Notes: generated by a model from the letters alone, not told the origin. A stretch of DNA of 64,000 nt from JAILZP01 sp037444185 (GCA_037444185.1 JBBIMW010000001.1:92378-156377), one strand, 5' to 3'. Numbered from the stretch's first letter, positions 8,037-16,324 are shown. Translations and numbers: made by a program.

Positions 8037-9317
8037 TCAGGCAATGCCGAAGTGCCTGGCGGCGGCCCAGGCCGCGCAGCCGTCCCCGCAGACGGCGCAG
8101 CGGTGTGCGGCGCCTTCTTTTTGCGGCGCCTCCTTTGTGCTGCCGGGAACAATAGAGAGAAGGGACTGCCGGTCCGGGTCCCTGGCCACCCTGGCCCTGG
8201 CCATCTCCAGATTTCTTTCCCAGGCCGCCCGGTTTCCCCGGGCCAGATCCGCCGCGTGGGCCGCAATGCGGGCGGCCACCACTCCTTCTTTGATGTCCGT
8301 ATCGTTGGGCAGGCCCAGGTGCTCCGCCGGGGTGACGCAGCATATGAAATCCGCCCCGGCTGCGCCGGCGATGGCCCCACCGATGGCCGAAGTGATGTGA
8401 TCATAGCCCGGGGCCACATCGGTGGCCAGGGTGCCCAGCACAAAGTAGGGTGCGCCGCCGCACAGCCGCTTTTGAAGCAGCATGGTGGTCTCAATGTGAT
8501 GCATGGGGACATGGCCGGGTCCCTCCACCATCACCTGCACCCCGGCCGCCCTGGCCCTGGCGGTGAGTTCCCCCGCCACCATCAACCCCTGCAGCTGGGC
8601 GCCGTCCAGGGAGTCGGCGGTGCAACCGGGGCGGATGGCGTCCCCCAGGCTTAAGGTTACGTCGTAGGCCTTTAAAATCTCCAGCAGACGGTCGAACTGC
8701 TGGTAAAGCGGGTTTTCCCTTTCATTGTGAAGCATCCAGCCGGTCAGGAAAGCCCCTCCCCGGCTGACCACATCGGTGATCCTGCCCCCGGACTGCAGGC
8801 GCCTGATCACGTCAAAATTGAGGGCGCAGTGGATGGCCATGAAATCCAGGCCCTCCGCCGCCTGTTTTTCTATGGCCGAAAACATGTCCCCGTCCGTCAT
8901 ATGTACTACGGCGCCACGCTTTTCAACGGCCTCAATGGCGGCCTGATAGATGGGCACCCCCCCCACCGGGACGCCGGCTTTGGACAGGGTGTTCCTTCTC
9001 ATTTTGTCTATGTCACCGCCGGTGCTCAGATCCATCACCGCGTCACACCCCGCGTCCTCGGCGGCGGTCAGCTTTTTCCACTCTATTTCAGCCTGGTAGC
9101 GGTCACTGGAGGTGCCCACCAGGGCGTTCACCTTAACGCGCAGTCCCTGTCCGATGCCGCTGATCCTGGCGGGATTGCGCAGTTTGTTTTTGGGTATGAC
9201 TATTCTGCCTTCAGCCACGCCGTCCCGGATTGTTCTGGCGTCCAGTCCCTCCAGGGCGGCGACCCTTTCCATCTCTTCGGTGATTATACCGGCCCTGGCT
9301 TTTAAAACCTGTGCCAA
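8037..9317 (-). CDS. bzaB: ThiC-family radical SAM enzyme, predicted 5-hydroxybenzimidazole synthase subunit BzaB
   Basis: This 426-residue ThiC paralogue has typical ThiC blocks (MDLSTGGDID near 95-105, GPGHVPMHHIE near 265) and a C-terminal Fe-S motif CAVCGDGC, spaced CX2CX3C. ThiC makes the thiamin pyrimidine from AIR; the paralogous BzaA plus BzaB pair instead converts AIR to 5-hydroxybenzimidazole. Evidence for the bza role is the tandem with a second ThiC, control by a cobalamin (not thiamin) riboswitch, and cobS, cobT and bzaCDE directly downstream. The start is TTG behind a strong GGAGGGAGGT site. Which paralogue is A or B is assigned by order only. Confidence 0.85.
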   Translation of the reverse strand: MAQVLKARAGIITEEMERVAALEGLDARTIRDGVAEGRIVIPKNKLRNPARISGIGQGLRVKVNALVGTSSDRYQAEIEWKKLTAAEDAGCDAVMDLSTGGDIDKMRRNTLSKAGVPVGGVPIYQAAIEAVEKRGAVVHMTDGDMFSAIEKQAAEGLDFMAIHCALNFDVIRRLQSGGRITDVVSRGGAFLTGWMLHNERENPLYQQFDRLLEILKAYDVTLSLGDAIRPGCTADSLDGAQLQGLMVAGELTARARAAGVQVMVEGPGHVPMHHIETTMLLQKRLCGGAPYFVLGTLATDVAPGYDHITSAIGGAIAGAAGADFICCVTPAEHLGLPNDTDIKEGVVAARIAAHAADLARGNRAAWERNLEMARARVARDPDRQSLLSIVPGSTKEAPQKEGAAHRCAVCGDGCAAWAAARHFGIA

Positions 9318-9391
9318 TTTTTTTACCTCCCTCCGGTTTTGTCCGGCTATACCTTGTTTGATGTGGTATAAATGGGTTTTTCAACAAATTC

Positions 9392-10690
9392 CTAGCAGCT
9401 TTGCCGCGCGGCACCCAAATACTCAGAAACCACCTTCATGGCGCAATATTTTCCACACATTGTGCAGCCCTCCGCCGAGCCGCCGCTTCTTTCCCCCCTC
9501 AACTGACGCGCCCAGTCCGGATCCACAGCCAGGGAAAACTGCTCCTCCCAGTCCAAGAGTTTTCTGGCCCTGGAAATCCGCAAATCCCACTCCGCCGCCC
9601 CCGGCAGGCCCTTGGCCAGGTCCGCCGCGTGGGCCGCGATGCGGGCGGCGACGACACCTTCCCGCACCTGGTCTTTGTCCGGCAGACCCAAGTGTTCCGA
9701 GGCCGTCACGTAGCACAGAAACCCGGCCCCGGCCCAGGCGCTGACGGCCCCGCCGATGGCGGCGGCTATATGGTCGTAGCCCGCCGCTATATCGGTGACC
9801 AGGGGGCCGAAGACAAAGTAAGGCGCCCCCTTGCACAGGCTTTTCTGCAGGGCGACGGTGGTCTTCAGCTGATATAAAGGAACGTGGCCCGGACCCTTCA
9901 CCATTACCTGCACCCCGGCTTCCCGGGCTTTTTGCACCAGCTCCCCCAGCACCACCATCTCCTGCACCTGGGGGCCGTCCAGTGAATCGGCCAGGCATCC
10001 CGGCCTCATGCCATCGGCTAGGCTGATGGTGACGTCGTGTCTGAGGGCGATCTCCAGTATCCGGTCGTAGTGGGTATATAGAGGGTTTTCCGACTGGTTG
10101 TGCACCATCCAGCCGATCAGGTGCGATCCGCCGTAGCTCACCAGGGGATCGGTCCGGCCGTCCTTCCTGGCCCGCTCCACCACATCCATGGTGGTTCCGC
10201 AGTGCAAAGCCAGGAAGTCTGTGCCTGCGGCGGCCTGCCTTTCAATAACGGCGAACAGGTCATCAGCCTTCATATCGACGGTGGAGCCGTACTTTTCCCC
10301 GGCTTCCGCCAGGGCCTGGTACAGCGGCAGTGTTCCCAGGGGCTTTGGACAAATATCCAGCGCCCTTCGGCGCATGCCGTCGATGTCTCCGCTGACGCTC
10401 AGGTCCATGACGGCGTCGGTTCCGGCAAAGAGGGCCGCCTTGATTTTGTCCAGTTCGTCCTCTATTGAGGCCCCTTCTCCGTACAGTCCGACACTGGCGC
10501 TGACCTTTGTCCGCAGTCCGTCGCCTATACCCACCGGGACGGTGTTGCGGCGGCGGGTATTGCGGGGGATGACGATGGTTCCCTTGGCCACCCCGTCTCT
10601 GACGAACTCCGGTGAGACTCCCTCGGCTGCCGCCACCAGTCTCATTTCTTCCGTGATCTCTCCCTTCCGGGCGCGAATCAACTGTGTCAT
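9392..10690 (-). CDS. bzaA: ThiC-family radical SAM enzyme, predicted 5-hydroxybenzimidazole synthase subunit BzaA
   Basis: This first gene of the operon encodes about 432 residues of ThiC fold, with MDLSVSGDID, GPGHVPLYQLK and a C-terminal CTMCGKYC cluster motif (CX2CX3C) followed by a short tail. With BzaB it should make 5-hydroxybenzimidazole from the purine intermediate AIR. I choose the ATG at 10688-10690: GGGAGGT lies seven bases before it. The GTG two codons earlier sits too close to that site. The start lies just after the riboswitch terminator at 10706-10740, so expression should fall when cobalamin is plentiful. Confidence 0.86.
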   Translation of the reverse strand: MTQLIRARKGEITEEMRLVAAAEGVSPEFVRDGVAKGTIVIPRNTRRRNTVPVGIGDGLRTKVSASVGLYGEGASIEDELDKIKAALFAGTDAVMDLSVSGDIDGMRRRALDICPKPLGTLPLYQALAEAGEKYGSTVDMKADDLFAVIERQAAAGTDFLALHCGTTMDVVERARKDGRTDPLVSYGGSHLIGWMVHNQSENPLYTHYDRILEIALRHDVTISLADGMRPGCLADSLDGPQVQEMVVLGELVQKAREAGVQVMVKGPGHVPLYQLKTTVALQKSLCKGAPYFVFGPLVTDIAAGYDHIAAAIGGAVSAWAGAGFLCYVTASEHLGLPDKDQVREGVVAARIAAHAADLAKGLPGAAEWDLRISRARKLLDWEEQFSLAVDPDWARQLRGERSGGSAEGCTMCGKYCAMKVVSEYLGAARQSC

Positions 10691-10705
10691 GATCACTACC
10701 TCCCA

Positions 10706-10740
10706 TGAAAAAAATAGTCCTCAACCCGAAGGTTGAGGAC
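10706..10740 (-). terminator. Intrinsic terminator, expression platform of the cobalamin riboswitch
   Basis: Read on the minus strand, a perfect 10-bp stem (GTCCTCAACC and GGTTGAGGAC) closes a TTCG loop and is followed by TATTTTTTT. It lies between the aptamer and the bzaA ribosome-binding site, where a transcription-attenuating terminator would act. Confidence 0.9.
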
Positions 10741-10767
10741 TTTTCCATCATCCCCAAACTTAGATAA

Positions 10768-10965
10768 AGGGCAGGTCTCCTGGCTGCCGGGTCATGGCCC
10801 AGATCCGGCCTTCCCGGGCAACAGCCCAGTGGCAGTCAATTGGATCGAGCTCGCCGGCTACAGTGGCGGGTCCGCGCCGTTTAGGAATCAGGCCTTCCGA
10901 AAAAGGCGGCTTCCCCCGGACTTCCCTATTCTCCCGTCAAGGGCACCCCTTACCTGTTAAAACAT
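10768..10965 (-). promoter_or_regulatory. Cobalamin riboswitch aptamer
   Basis: On the minus strand the B12 box AGCCAGGAGACCTGC occupies 10771-10785. Conserved core blocks lie 5' of it: GGGAAGTCCGG around 10915-10930, CCCGCCACTGTAG near 10855-10870, and GCCACTGGGCTGTTGCCCGG near 10815-10835. These are the standard elements of the adenosylcobalamin aptamer. It precedes bzaA and a strong terminator, so it should turn the whole lower-ligand operon down when B12 is high. No thiamin (TPP) riboswitch is present despite the two ThiC-like genes. Confidence 0.95.
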
Positions 10966-10976
10966 TTTGTGTTCCG

Positions 10977-10998
10977 CCGCCCGCCAGGGCGGTTTTTT
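10977..10998 (+). terminator. Terminator-like hairpin, plus orientation
   Basis: CCGCCC and GGGCGG pair around a GCCA loop, followed by TTTTTT on the plus strand. No plus-strand gene lies just before it. The hairpin is nearly identical to that in the dispersed repeat at 47903-47926, so it may be a repeat remnant rather than a working terminator. Confidence 0.55.
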
Positions 10999-11064
10999 AT
11001 ATAATTATTTATACTGTGCCTGGCTTGGAATTCCTTCTTTGCTATTAAATTATTTGGTTGTGGT

Positions 11065-11211
11065 GGTACCGGTTAACTAAGTTATTAAGTTATTGGTTTG
11101 GGAGTCATCCTTTGATGCTTTGAAATGGATGTCGGCGTCATATTTAACGATCGGCACCGGGAATACGGGGTGCCATGGAAGAATAACTTAATAACACAGG
11201 TAACCGGTACC
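11065..11211. repeat. 147-bp inverted-repeat element (MITE-like)
   Basis: The two 30-base ends are inverted copies of each other: the left begins GGTACCGGTTAACTAAG, the right end read backwards begins GGTACCGGTTACCTGTG, and both continue into TTATTAAGTTATT. About 87 bases of unique DNA lie between them. The ends match the repeat family found at 16295, 24156, 34813 and 36942. No coding function is seen inside. Confidence 0.75.
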
Positions 11212-11249
11212 AATGTTAAATGTTATTTTGGGACAGGAGGGAAGGGGCC

Positions 11250-11420
11250 GTGGCGGAGAAAAAAAATAGGGAAAAGGCCGACGGCCGTGCCGGTGAAGAG
11301 ACTTTCACGAGGCTGTTGAGGCGGGGGTTGGCAAACTGGTATTGCGGCGCTCTTTACGCTGGCAGGGTAAGGGCGGCGGACGGCCGGAACCGGGGCTCCC
11401 GCCCGCCCAAAAAAGCCTGA
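11250..11420 (+). CDS. Possible small basic protein, unknown
   Basis: A 56-codon frame starts at GTG behind GGAGGGAAGGGG. The product is rich in Arg, Lys and Gly, begins MAEKKNREKADG and has one WYCGALYAG hydrophobic patch. I recognise no family. It could be a real small protein, a remnant of a degraded gene, or chance. Its only company is the inverted-repeat element just upstream and the TetR gene converging from the right. Confidence 0.35.
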   Translation: MAEKKNREKADGRAGEETFTRLLRRGLANWYCGALYAGRVRAADGRNRGSRPPKKA

Positions 11421-11488
11421 GCTGCCCGTTCCTTTGCAGAAACGGAAAGGGGTGGGCTGCTTGAGGGTGACTGGCTTTTCCATGTTTT

Positions 11489-12061
11489 TCACCTCCGGGA
11501 CCGGTCCGCCAATATGCCGTAGAGGAATATATCGAATACGGCGATGATTGTTTTTTCCGCGGTCAGTCCGTGCCGCAGAATGAATCCGGGGTTGACCACG
11601 TCCCGGATGGCGGCCTGGAGGGCCGCAATAAACACCTCGGGGTCAATTTCCCGGAAATGGCCCTCCCTGTTGCCCGCCATCATCATTTCAACCAATTTCC
11701 GGGACTTTTTGGCCCGGAAATTCTCAATCCGGTTCCACATATGGGGATAGTGCTTCTGTATGTCGTTCACGATGAGCGGGTTCAGCACCCTCATGTGCAC
11801 GGACACCACGCGGATCAGGCTGGAGATTTTCTCCACCGGATGGTCGCAGGCAGCCAGGGCCTGGTCCACCTTCTCTTCAATCATGGAGGTGAAATCGTCG
11901 ATGACCGCGCCGATCAATTCATCCTTGCTGCGGAAATAACGGTAGATGGTGCGCTTGCTGATGCCTGTCCGTTCCGACAGCTCATCCACCGTGGCCCGGT
12001 GGAAGCCCACGGTGAAGGAAAGCTCCTTGAATCCCGCCAGTATTCTTTCTTTTACCGTCAT
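11489..12061 (-). CDS. TetR/AcrR family transcriptional regulator
   Basis: The protein has 190 residues. An N-terminal TetR DNA-binding helix-turn-helix (about 5-55, with TVDELSERTGISKRTIYRYF) is followed by a helical ligand domain. I choose the ATG at 12059-12061 (MTVKERILAG), which has a purine-rich AGGGGGGTGG upstream; the frame extends 17 codons further without a better start. It is the last gene of an exporter operon (HlyD, two ATPases, permease), so it probably represses that operon and responds to an exported compound. The ligand is unknown. Confidence 0.88.
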   Translation of the reverse strand: MTVKERILAGFKELSFTVGFHRATVDELSERTGISKRTIYRYFRSKDELIGAVIDDFTSMIEEKVDQALAACDHPVEKISSLIRVVSVHMRVLNPLIVNDIQKHYPHMWNRIENFRAKKSRKLVEMMMAGNREGHFREIDPEVFIAALQAAIRDVVNPGFILRHGLTAEKTIIAVFDIFLYGILADRSRR

Positions 12062-12126
12062 GCTGTTCACCACCCCCCTTCCGGCTGTAAAACCTGATCC
12101 CCACATCCCCAATTCCTCTCACCGGC

Positions 12127-13242
12127 CTACGCTATCTTCTTTTTAAACCTGGCCAGGCTTACGGCCAGCATGAACAAGGAAAAGACCAGCAGGGAAACCA
12201 CTTGGGGGACAAGATAGCCGAAACCTATTCCCTTTAATACAATGCCCCTGATGATGACCAGGTAATAGGTGAGTGGCAGAAGGTTGCCGATGTACTGTAT
12301 TATTTCCGGCATGGCCTCCCTGGGGAAAAGGAAGCCCGAGAGCATGATGCTGGGAAGGAGGATGAAAAAGGACATCTGGAAGGCCTGCATCTGGGTCTTG
12401 GCGATGTTGGAAATGAAGATGCCCATCCCCAGCGAGGCGGTGATGAAAAACAGGGTCAGCAGGTACAGTTCCAGAAGGCTTCCCCGGATGGGCACGCCGA
12501 ATATCAGGCTTCCCACCAGAAGGGCCACCGTGATCTGGGCGTAGCCCAGGACAATGTTGGGCACTATCTTGCCGATCATCAGCTCAAGGGGTCTGATGGG
12601 GGTGACGATGAGCTGCTCCAGGGTGCCCCTTTCCCTTTCCCTGACAATGGCTATGGCGGTCATCATGACCATGGTCATGGTCACTATGATCCCCAGTATG
12701 GCCGGCACCATGAAATAGGCCGTGATGCCGTCGGGATTGTACCAGGGGCGCACCCTGACGTCGTAGGGGGGATCGCTGATATTCATGCCGGCCCTCTGGG
12801 CGATGAACTTCTGGGATTTCAGCAGCCCGATGGAGTTGGCCGTGGCGATGGCCGAGTTGGAAACCATGCTGTCGCTGGCGTCCACCAGCACCTGCACCGA
12901 CGCGGTCTCAGTCCTCCTCAGCTTGACGGCGAAGTCCGGGGGAAAGATTATTCCCACCTTGGCCCTGCCGCTGTCGATGGCCTCGTTGACTTCCTGGTAG
13001 CTTCCGGCCACAAGGGTGATGTCGAAATACCCGGAGGCCCTGAAGGAGTCCAGCATGTCCCGGCTGTCGCTGGACATGGACTGGTCGAAGACCACGGTGG
13101 GGATGTGCTTGACTTCGGTCCGGATGGCGTAGCCGAAGAGAAGCAGCTGCACCAGCGGAAGCATGAAGACCATCCCGATGGTCAGCCGGTCTCTGAACAT
13201 CTGTAAAAACTCCTTGTGCAGCATGGCCAGAAGCCTGCTCAT
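12127..13242 (-). CDS. ABC-2 type transporter permease (YbhR/YhhJ-like)
   Basis: This 371-residue permease has one N-terminal membrane span (about 20-40), a large extracytoplasmic domain (about 45-175) and five more spans in the C-terminal half. That is the layout of the ABC-2 drug/ion exporter family. The cytoplasmic motif VRERERGTLEQLIVTP near residue 200 is a family hallmark. The start has AAGGAGGT. E. coli ybhGFSR and related exporters carry two permeases; only one is present here, so it may form a homodimer. The substrate cannot be inferred. Confidence 0.9.
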   Translation of the reverse strand: MSRLLAMLHKEFLQMFRDRLTIGMVFMLPLVQLLLFGYAIRTEVKHIPTVVFDQSMSSDSRDMLDSFRASGYFDITLVAGSYQEVNEAIDSGRAKVGIIFPPDFAVKLRRTETASVQVLVDASDSMVSNSAIATANSIGLLKSQKFIAQRAGMNISDPPYDVRVRPWYNPDGITAYFMVPAILGIIVTMTMVMMTAIAIVRERERGTLEQLIVTPIRPLELMIGKIVPNIVLGYAQITVALLVGSLIFGVPIRGSLLELYLLTLFFITASLGMGIFISNIAKTQMQAFQMSFFILLPSIMLSGFLFPREAMPEIIQYIGNLLPLTYYLVIIRGIVLKGIGFGYLVPQVVSLLVFSLFMLAVSLARFKKKIA

Positions 13243-13335
13243 GGCGGCGAAACCTCCTTGTCCCGGACCGGGATCCCCCCGGGCGGCGGTTTTTTGAGGG
13301 ACCGTGACAATGGATACCGGCCCGGTGCGGCCGGA

Positions 13336-14253
13336 TTACCCGGAGCCCCGCCGGTTGGCCCTGGCCAGGGAAATAAACACGTCTTCCAGCGAGGGGGTAA
13401 TCACTTCGGCCTTGATGCCGGTGTGGGCCTCCAGGTCCCGGATGTGCTTGCCGCTGTCCAGCAGCACGTGGACCGCGGGCCCGTGGATGGAGCATTCCCG
13501 GACGTAAGGCAGGGCCTTCAGCCGGCTTGAACTGTTGATGGCGTCCGGCAGTTCCATTTCCACCATGCATCCTTTAATTACGTTTCTTTTCAGGTTGTCC
13601 GGGGTGTCGTCGGCAATCAGCCGGCCCTCGGAGATAAAGGCTATGTTGTGGCACCTCTCGGCCTCGTCCATGAAGTGGGTGGTGACCATTACAGTGGTTC
13701 CCCCGGCGGCCAGCCCCTGGATTATCCTGAAAAAGGCCCGGCGGCTGGTGGGGCTGACTCCGCTGGTGGGCTCGTCCAGGAACAGCACGGCCGGCCGGGA
13801 GATGATGGCGCAGCCCAGGGCAAGCCTTTGCTTCAGGCCCCCGCCCAGTTCGCCCGCCGGAACCTTTTCTCTGCCTGTGAGCAGTGCCATTTCGATCATC
13901 TCTTTTATTCTGTTTTTGCGTTCGGCCCGGGGAATGCTGTAAAGTCCGGCGTAGAATTCCAGGTTTTCGGCCACCGTGAGATCCTCGTAAAGGCTGAATT
14001 TTTGGGACATGTAGCCTATTTTGGTTTTGATCCTCTCCGGCTCCCTGGCCAGATCGTATCCCAGAACCTTTCCGGACCCCGAAGTGGGCTCCAGTATGCC
14101 GCACAGCATCCTGATGGTGGTCGATTTTCCGGACCCGTTGGGGCCCAGGAAGCCGTATATTTCTCCCGGCCTTATGTTGATGCTGAGCCGGTCGACGGCG
14201 GTAAAGCTCCCGAACCGCCTGGTCAGCTCGCTGGTGGACACGGCGAATTCCAA
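13336..14253 (-). CDS. ABC transporter ATP-binding protein (second of the pair)
   Basis: This is a complete nucleotide-binding domain: Walker A GPNGSGKST near residue 40, signature LGGGLKQRLALGCAI near 140, Walker B VLFLDEPTSG near 160, then a C-terminal extension of about 80 residues typical of DrrA/YbhF-type exporters. I place the start at the TTG at 14251-14253, behind GGAGG. The frame extends upstream into the preceding gene, but the TTG follows that gene's TGA by a single base. It should pair with the ATPase encoded before it and power the permease encoded after it. Confidence 0.92.
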   Translation of the reverse strand: MEFAVSTSELTRRFGSFTAVDRLSINIRPGEIYGFLGPNGSGKSTTIRMLCGILEPTSGSGKVLGYDLAREPERIKTKIGYMSQKFSLYEDLTVAENLEFYAGLYSIPRAERKNRIKEMIEMALLTGREKVPAGELGGGLKQRLALGCAIISRPAVLFLDEPTSGVSPTSRRAFFRIIQGLAAGGTTVMVTTHFMDEAERCHNIAFISEGRLIADDTPDNLKRNVIKGCMVEMELPDAINSSSRLKALPYVRECSIHGPAVHVLLDSGKHIRDLEAHTGIKAEVITPSLEDVFISLARANRRGSG

Positions 14254-14254
14254 G

Positions 14255-15166
14255 TCAGACCGCCTCCTTTTTTTCCACCAGGGCCACAAATACATCCTCC
14301 ATGGACGGCGGTATCTCTTTTAGGCGAATGATGCCGATGCCCCGGCCGGAAAGGCTTTTTTCAACGGCCCCGGCGGCTTCCCGGGCGTCCTTCACCAGCA
14401 GGTGGCACCTGTCTCCGAAGGACTGGACGTCCAGAACCTCCTCGAGCCCGCTGATAAAAGCAATGTCTGCCGTGTCGGCTTTCAGCTCCAGTATTTTATA
14501 GCGGAAACCTCTTTTCAAGCTGACCGGCGAGTCAGTCGCGATAATCTTCCCGTCCTCCATGAAGGAAACCCTGTGGCAGAGTTCGGCCTCGTCCATATAA
14601 GGGGTGGAGACCAGTATGGTGACGCCCTGGCCGTTCAGGCGGTAGAGTATCTTCCAGAATTCTTTCCGGGATTCCGGGTCCACGCCGTAGGTGGGCTCAT
14701 CCAGTATGATCAGTTCCGGCCCGGATAGAAGGGCGCAGGTCAGCGCCAGCTTTTGTTTCATTCCTCCCGACAGGTCGTCGGCGAAGCGGGACTTGAAGGG
14801 CGAAAGGTTTGCCATCTCCAGCATCGCTTCGGCCCTGGCCTTGATGGTCCGGCCGTCCAGCCCGTACATCCGCCCGAAGAAGTTTATGTTCTCCATCACG
14901 GTCAGGTCTCCGTACAGACTGAAGCACTGGGGCATGTATCCCAGGTGGGATCTTCCTTTTTCCATTTCCCCCGGGGAGGCCACCGCCAGTTGAAGGGACC
15001 CTTTTGTGGGCGTCAGAATGCCGCAAAGCATGCGCATCAGGGTGGTTTTGCCGGCTCCGTCCGGCCCCACCAGCCCGTGAATCTCCCCCTTTTCCACCGC
15101 CATGGAGACATTGCGGACGGCGGTCAGCCGCCCGAACTCCTTTGTCAGCCCGACGGCTTTGATCAT
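14255..15166 (-). CDS. ABC transporter ATP-binding protein (first of the pair)
   Basis: The protein has 303 residues. Walker A GPDGAGKTT lies near residue 36, signature DLSGGMKQKLALTCAL near 135, and Walker B ELIILDEPTYGVDP near 155, with a C-terminal regulatory extension. In E. coli YbhF two such domains are fused; here they are separate genes on the same operon. The ATG has GAGAGGTG upstream. Stop and start of this pair are one base apart, so the two ATPases are probably made in equal amounts. Confidence 0.92.
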   Translation of the reverse strand: MIKAVGLTKEFGRLTAVRNVSMAVEKGEIHGLVGPDGAGKTTLMRMLCGILTPTKGSLQLAVASPGEMEKGRSHLGYMPQCFSLYGDLTVMENINFFGRMYGLDGRTIKARAEAMLEMANLSPFKSRFADDLSGGMKQKLALTCALLSGPELIILDEPTYGVDPESRKEFWKILYRLNGQGVTILVSTPYMDEAELCHRVSFMEDGKIIATDSPVSLKRGFRYKILELKADTADIAFISGLEEVLDVQSFGDRCHLLVKDAREAAGAVEKSLSGRGIGIIRLKEIPPSMEDVFVALVEKKEAV

Positions 15167-15186
15167 GCCAGTACACCTCTCCTGCT

Positions 15187-16164
15187 TTATCGGCCGATTG
15201 TCACATCCGCCGGCATACCGGGCTTGAATAAGCCGTTTTTGCTGTCAATGCTTATCTTGACGGCGTAAACGATGTTGGTGCGCTCCTGCTTTGTCTGGAT
15301 GGTTTTGGGGGTGAACTCGCCCCTAGAGGCAATCTCCGAGATGGTGCCGGCAAAAATTTCGGAGACGCCGCTCACTGTAAAGGACACCTGTTGCCCCAGC
15401 CGTATTTTGGGCAGGTCGCCGGTGGAGACGAAAATCTTTATCCAGAGGTCGTCAAGGTTGGCCACGGTGACCGCCGCCGCCCCGGCGGGGATGTACTCGC
15501 CCGGCTCGAAATTCCTGGTGACTACGGTTCCATTGATGGGAGATACTATTTTCGTGTCTTCCAGGAGGATTTCCGAGGCCCTGAGGATGGATCCGGCCTT
15601 CTCCACCTCAATCCTGGCGGCGCTGATCTGGTCGGGCCTGCTGCCCGACTCCAGCAGGTTCAGTCTGGCCTTGGCCGATTCCAGCTGGTTCCGGGAAATT
15701 TCCAGGGAGGATGCGGCCTTGTCTAGATCGGCCTGGGACACCGCCCCGGATCTATGCAGCGCCAGGGTTCTAAAATAATCGGAGGCGGCTTTGTCGTACC
15801 CGGCCTGGGCGGTGCCGACCATTGCCCTGGCTTCATTGATTTCCTCCTCCCGGGCCCCCGAAACCAGGTCGGCCAGCTGGGCCTCGGCCTTGGAAACTCC
15901 CAGGGCGTCCCTTTCTTTTTGGGCCGCCAGGTCGCTGCGGCTTATTACCGCCACCACCTGCCCCTTGCTCACCTTGTCCCCGGCCCTTACCGTTACCGAG
16001 TCCAGCGCCCCCGGCAGCTTGGCCCCCAGGTTCACCTCGGTGGCCTCTATTGTTCCGGAAAACTGAAGGTCCCCGGGCTCGCGTTTTAAATAGTGCTGAT
16101 GGGCCCAGTACGATCCTGCGGCCACCAGTGTCAACAAGGCCAGCGCAATGATTCTTTTTTTCAT
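15187..16164 (-). CDS. HlyD-family membrane fusion protein
   Basis: The 325 residues form an N-terminal signal anchor (about 3-22), a lipoyl/biotinyl-like half (GAKLPGALDSVTVRAGDKVSKGQ near 45-65), a long coiled coil (about 75-175) and a beta-barrel part. It resembles E. coli YbhG and gives the exporter an extracytoplasmic adaptor. I choose the ATG at 16162-16164 (MKKRIIALAL), behind GGGGGAT; a start six codons earlier is possible. It is the first gene of the exporter operon. Confidence 0.9.
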   Translation of the reverse strand: MKKRIIALALLTLVAAGSYWAHQHYLKREPGDLQFSGTIEATEVNLGAKLPGALDSVTVRAGDKVSKGQVVAVISRSDLAAQKERDALGVSKAEAQLADLVSGAREEEINEARAMVGTAQAGYDKAASDYFRTLALHRSGAVSQADLDKAASSLEISRNQLESAKARLNLLESGSRPDQISAARIEVEKAGSILRASEILLEDTKIVSPINGTVVTRNFEPGEYIPAGAAAVTVANLDDLWIKIFVSTGDLPKIRLGQQVSFTVSGVSEIFAGTISEIASRGEFTPKTIQTKQERTNIVYAVKISIDSKNGLFKPGMPADVTIGR

Positions 16165-16241
16165 GCCAATCCCCCATCGCATACTGGTCGGTTGGAATAT
16201 TCAAGGTAAACTAATGATAATGCAATGGTATATCTGGTTTT

Positions 16242-16270
16242 ATATTAGCACCGGGAACACCCGGCGACAA
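16242..16270 (-). promoter_or_regulatory. Candidate promoter and operator of the exporter operon
   Basis: On the minus strand TTGTCG and TAATAT are separated by 17 bases. The spacer carries an inverted repeat, CCGGGTGTTCCCGG, well placed for a repressor such as the TetR protein encoded in the operon. The promoter elements are only moderately close to consensus. Confidence 0.45.
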
Positions 16271-16294
16271 GATATTTTTTTGGAGACCGGCCAT

Positions 16295-16324
16295 AATAAC
16301 TTAGTAACTTAGGTAACCGGTACC
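16295..16324. repeat. Half-copy of the ACCGGTTACC repeat family
   Basis: The 30 bases run AATAACTTAGTAACTTAGG then TAACCGGTACC, the same as the right arm of the element at 24156-24206. It lies between the divergent ends of the exporter promoter region and the terminator of the flavoprotein operon. Confidence 0.7.

Noticed and set aside
7631..8512. Long minus-strand frame overlapping cobS and bzaB
   Set aside because: Same strand but a different frame from two genes with clear family motifs; composition is Pro/Ser/Arg-rich shadow.
8037..10690. Reading the two ThiC-like genes as thiamin biosynthesis genes
   Set aside because: Two tandem copies, a B12 riboswitch instead of a TPP riboswitch, and cobS/cobT/bzaCDE downstream all point to benzimidazole synthesis.
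10733..11048. Short plus-strand open frames of 75-84 codons
   Set aside because: They lie inside the cobalamin riboswitch and its flank; the conserved RNA motifs explain the sequence better.
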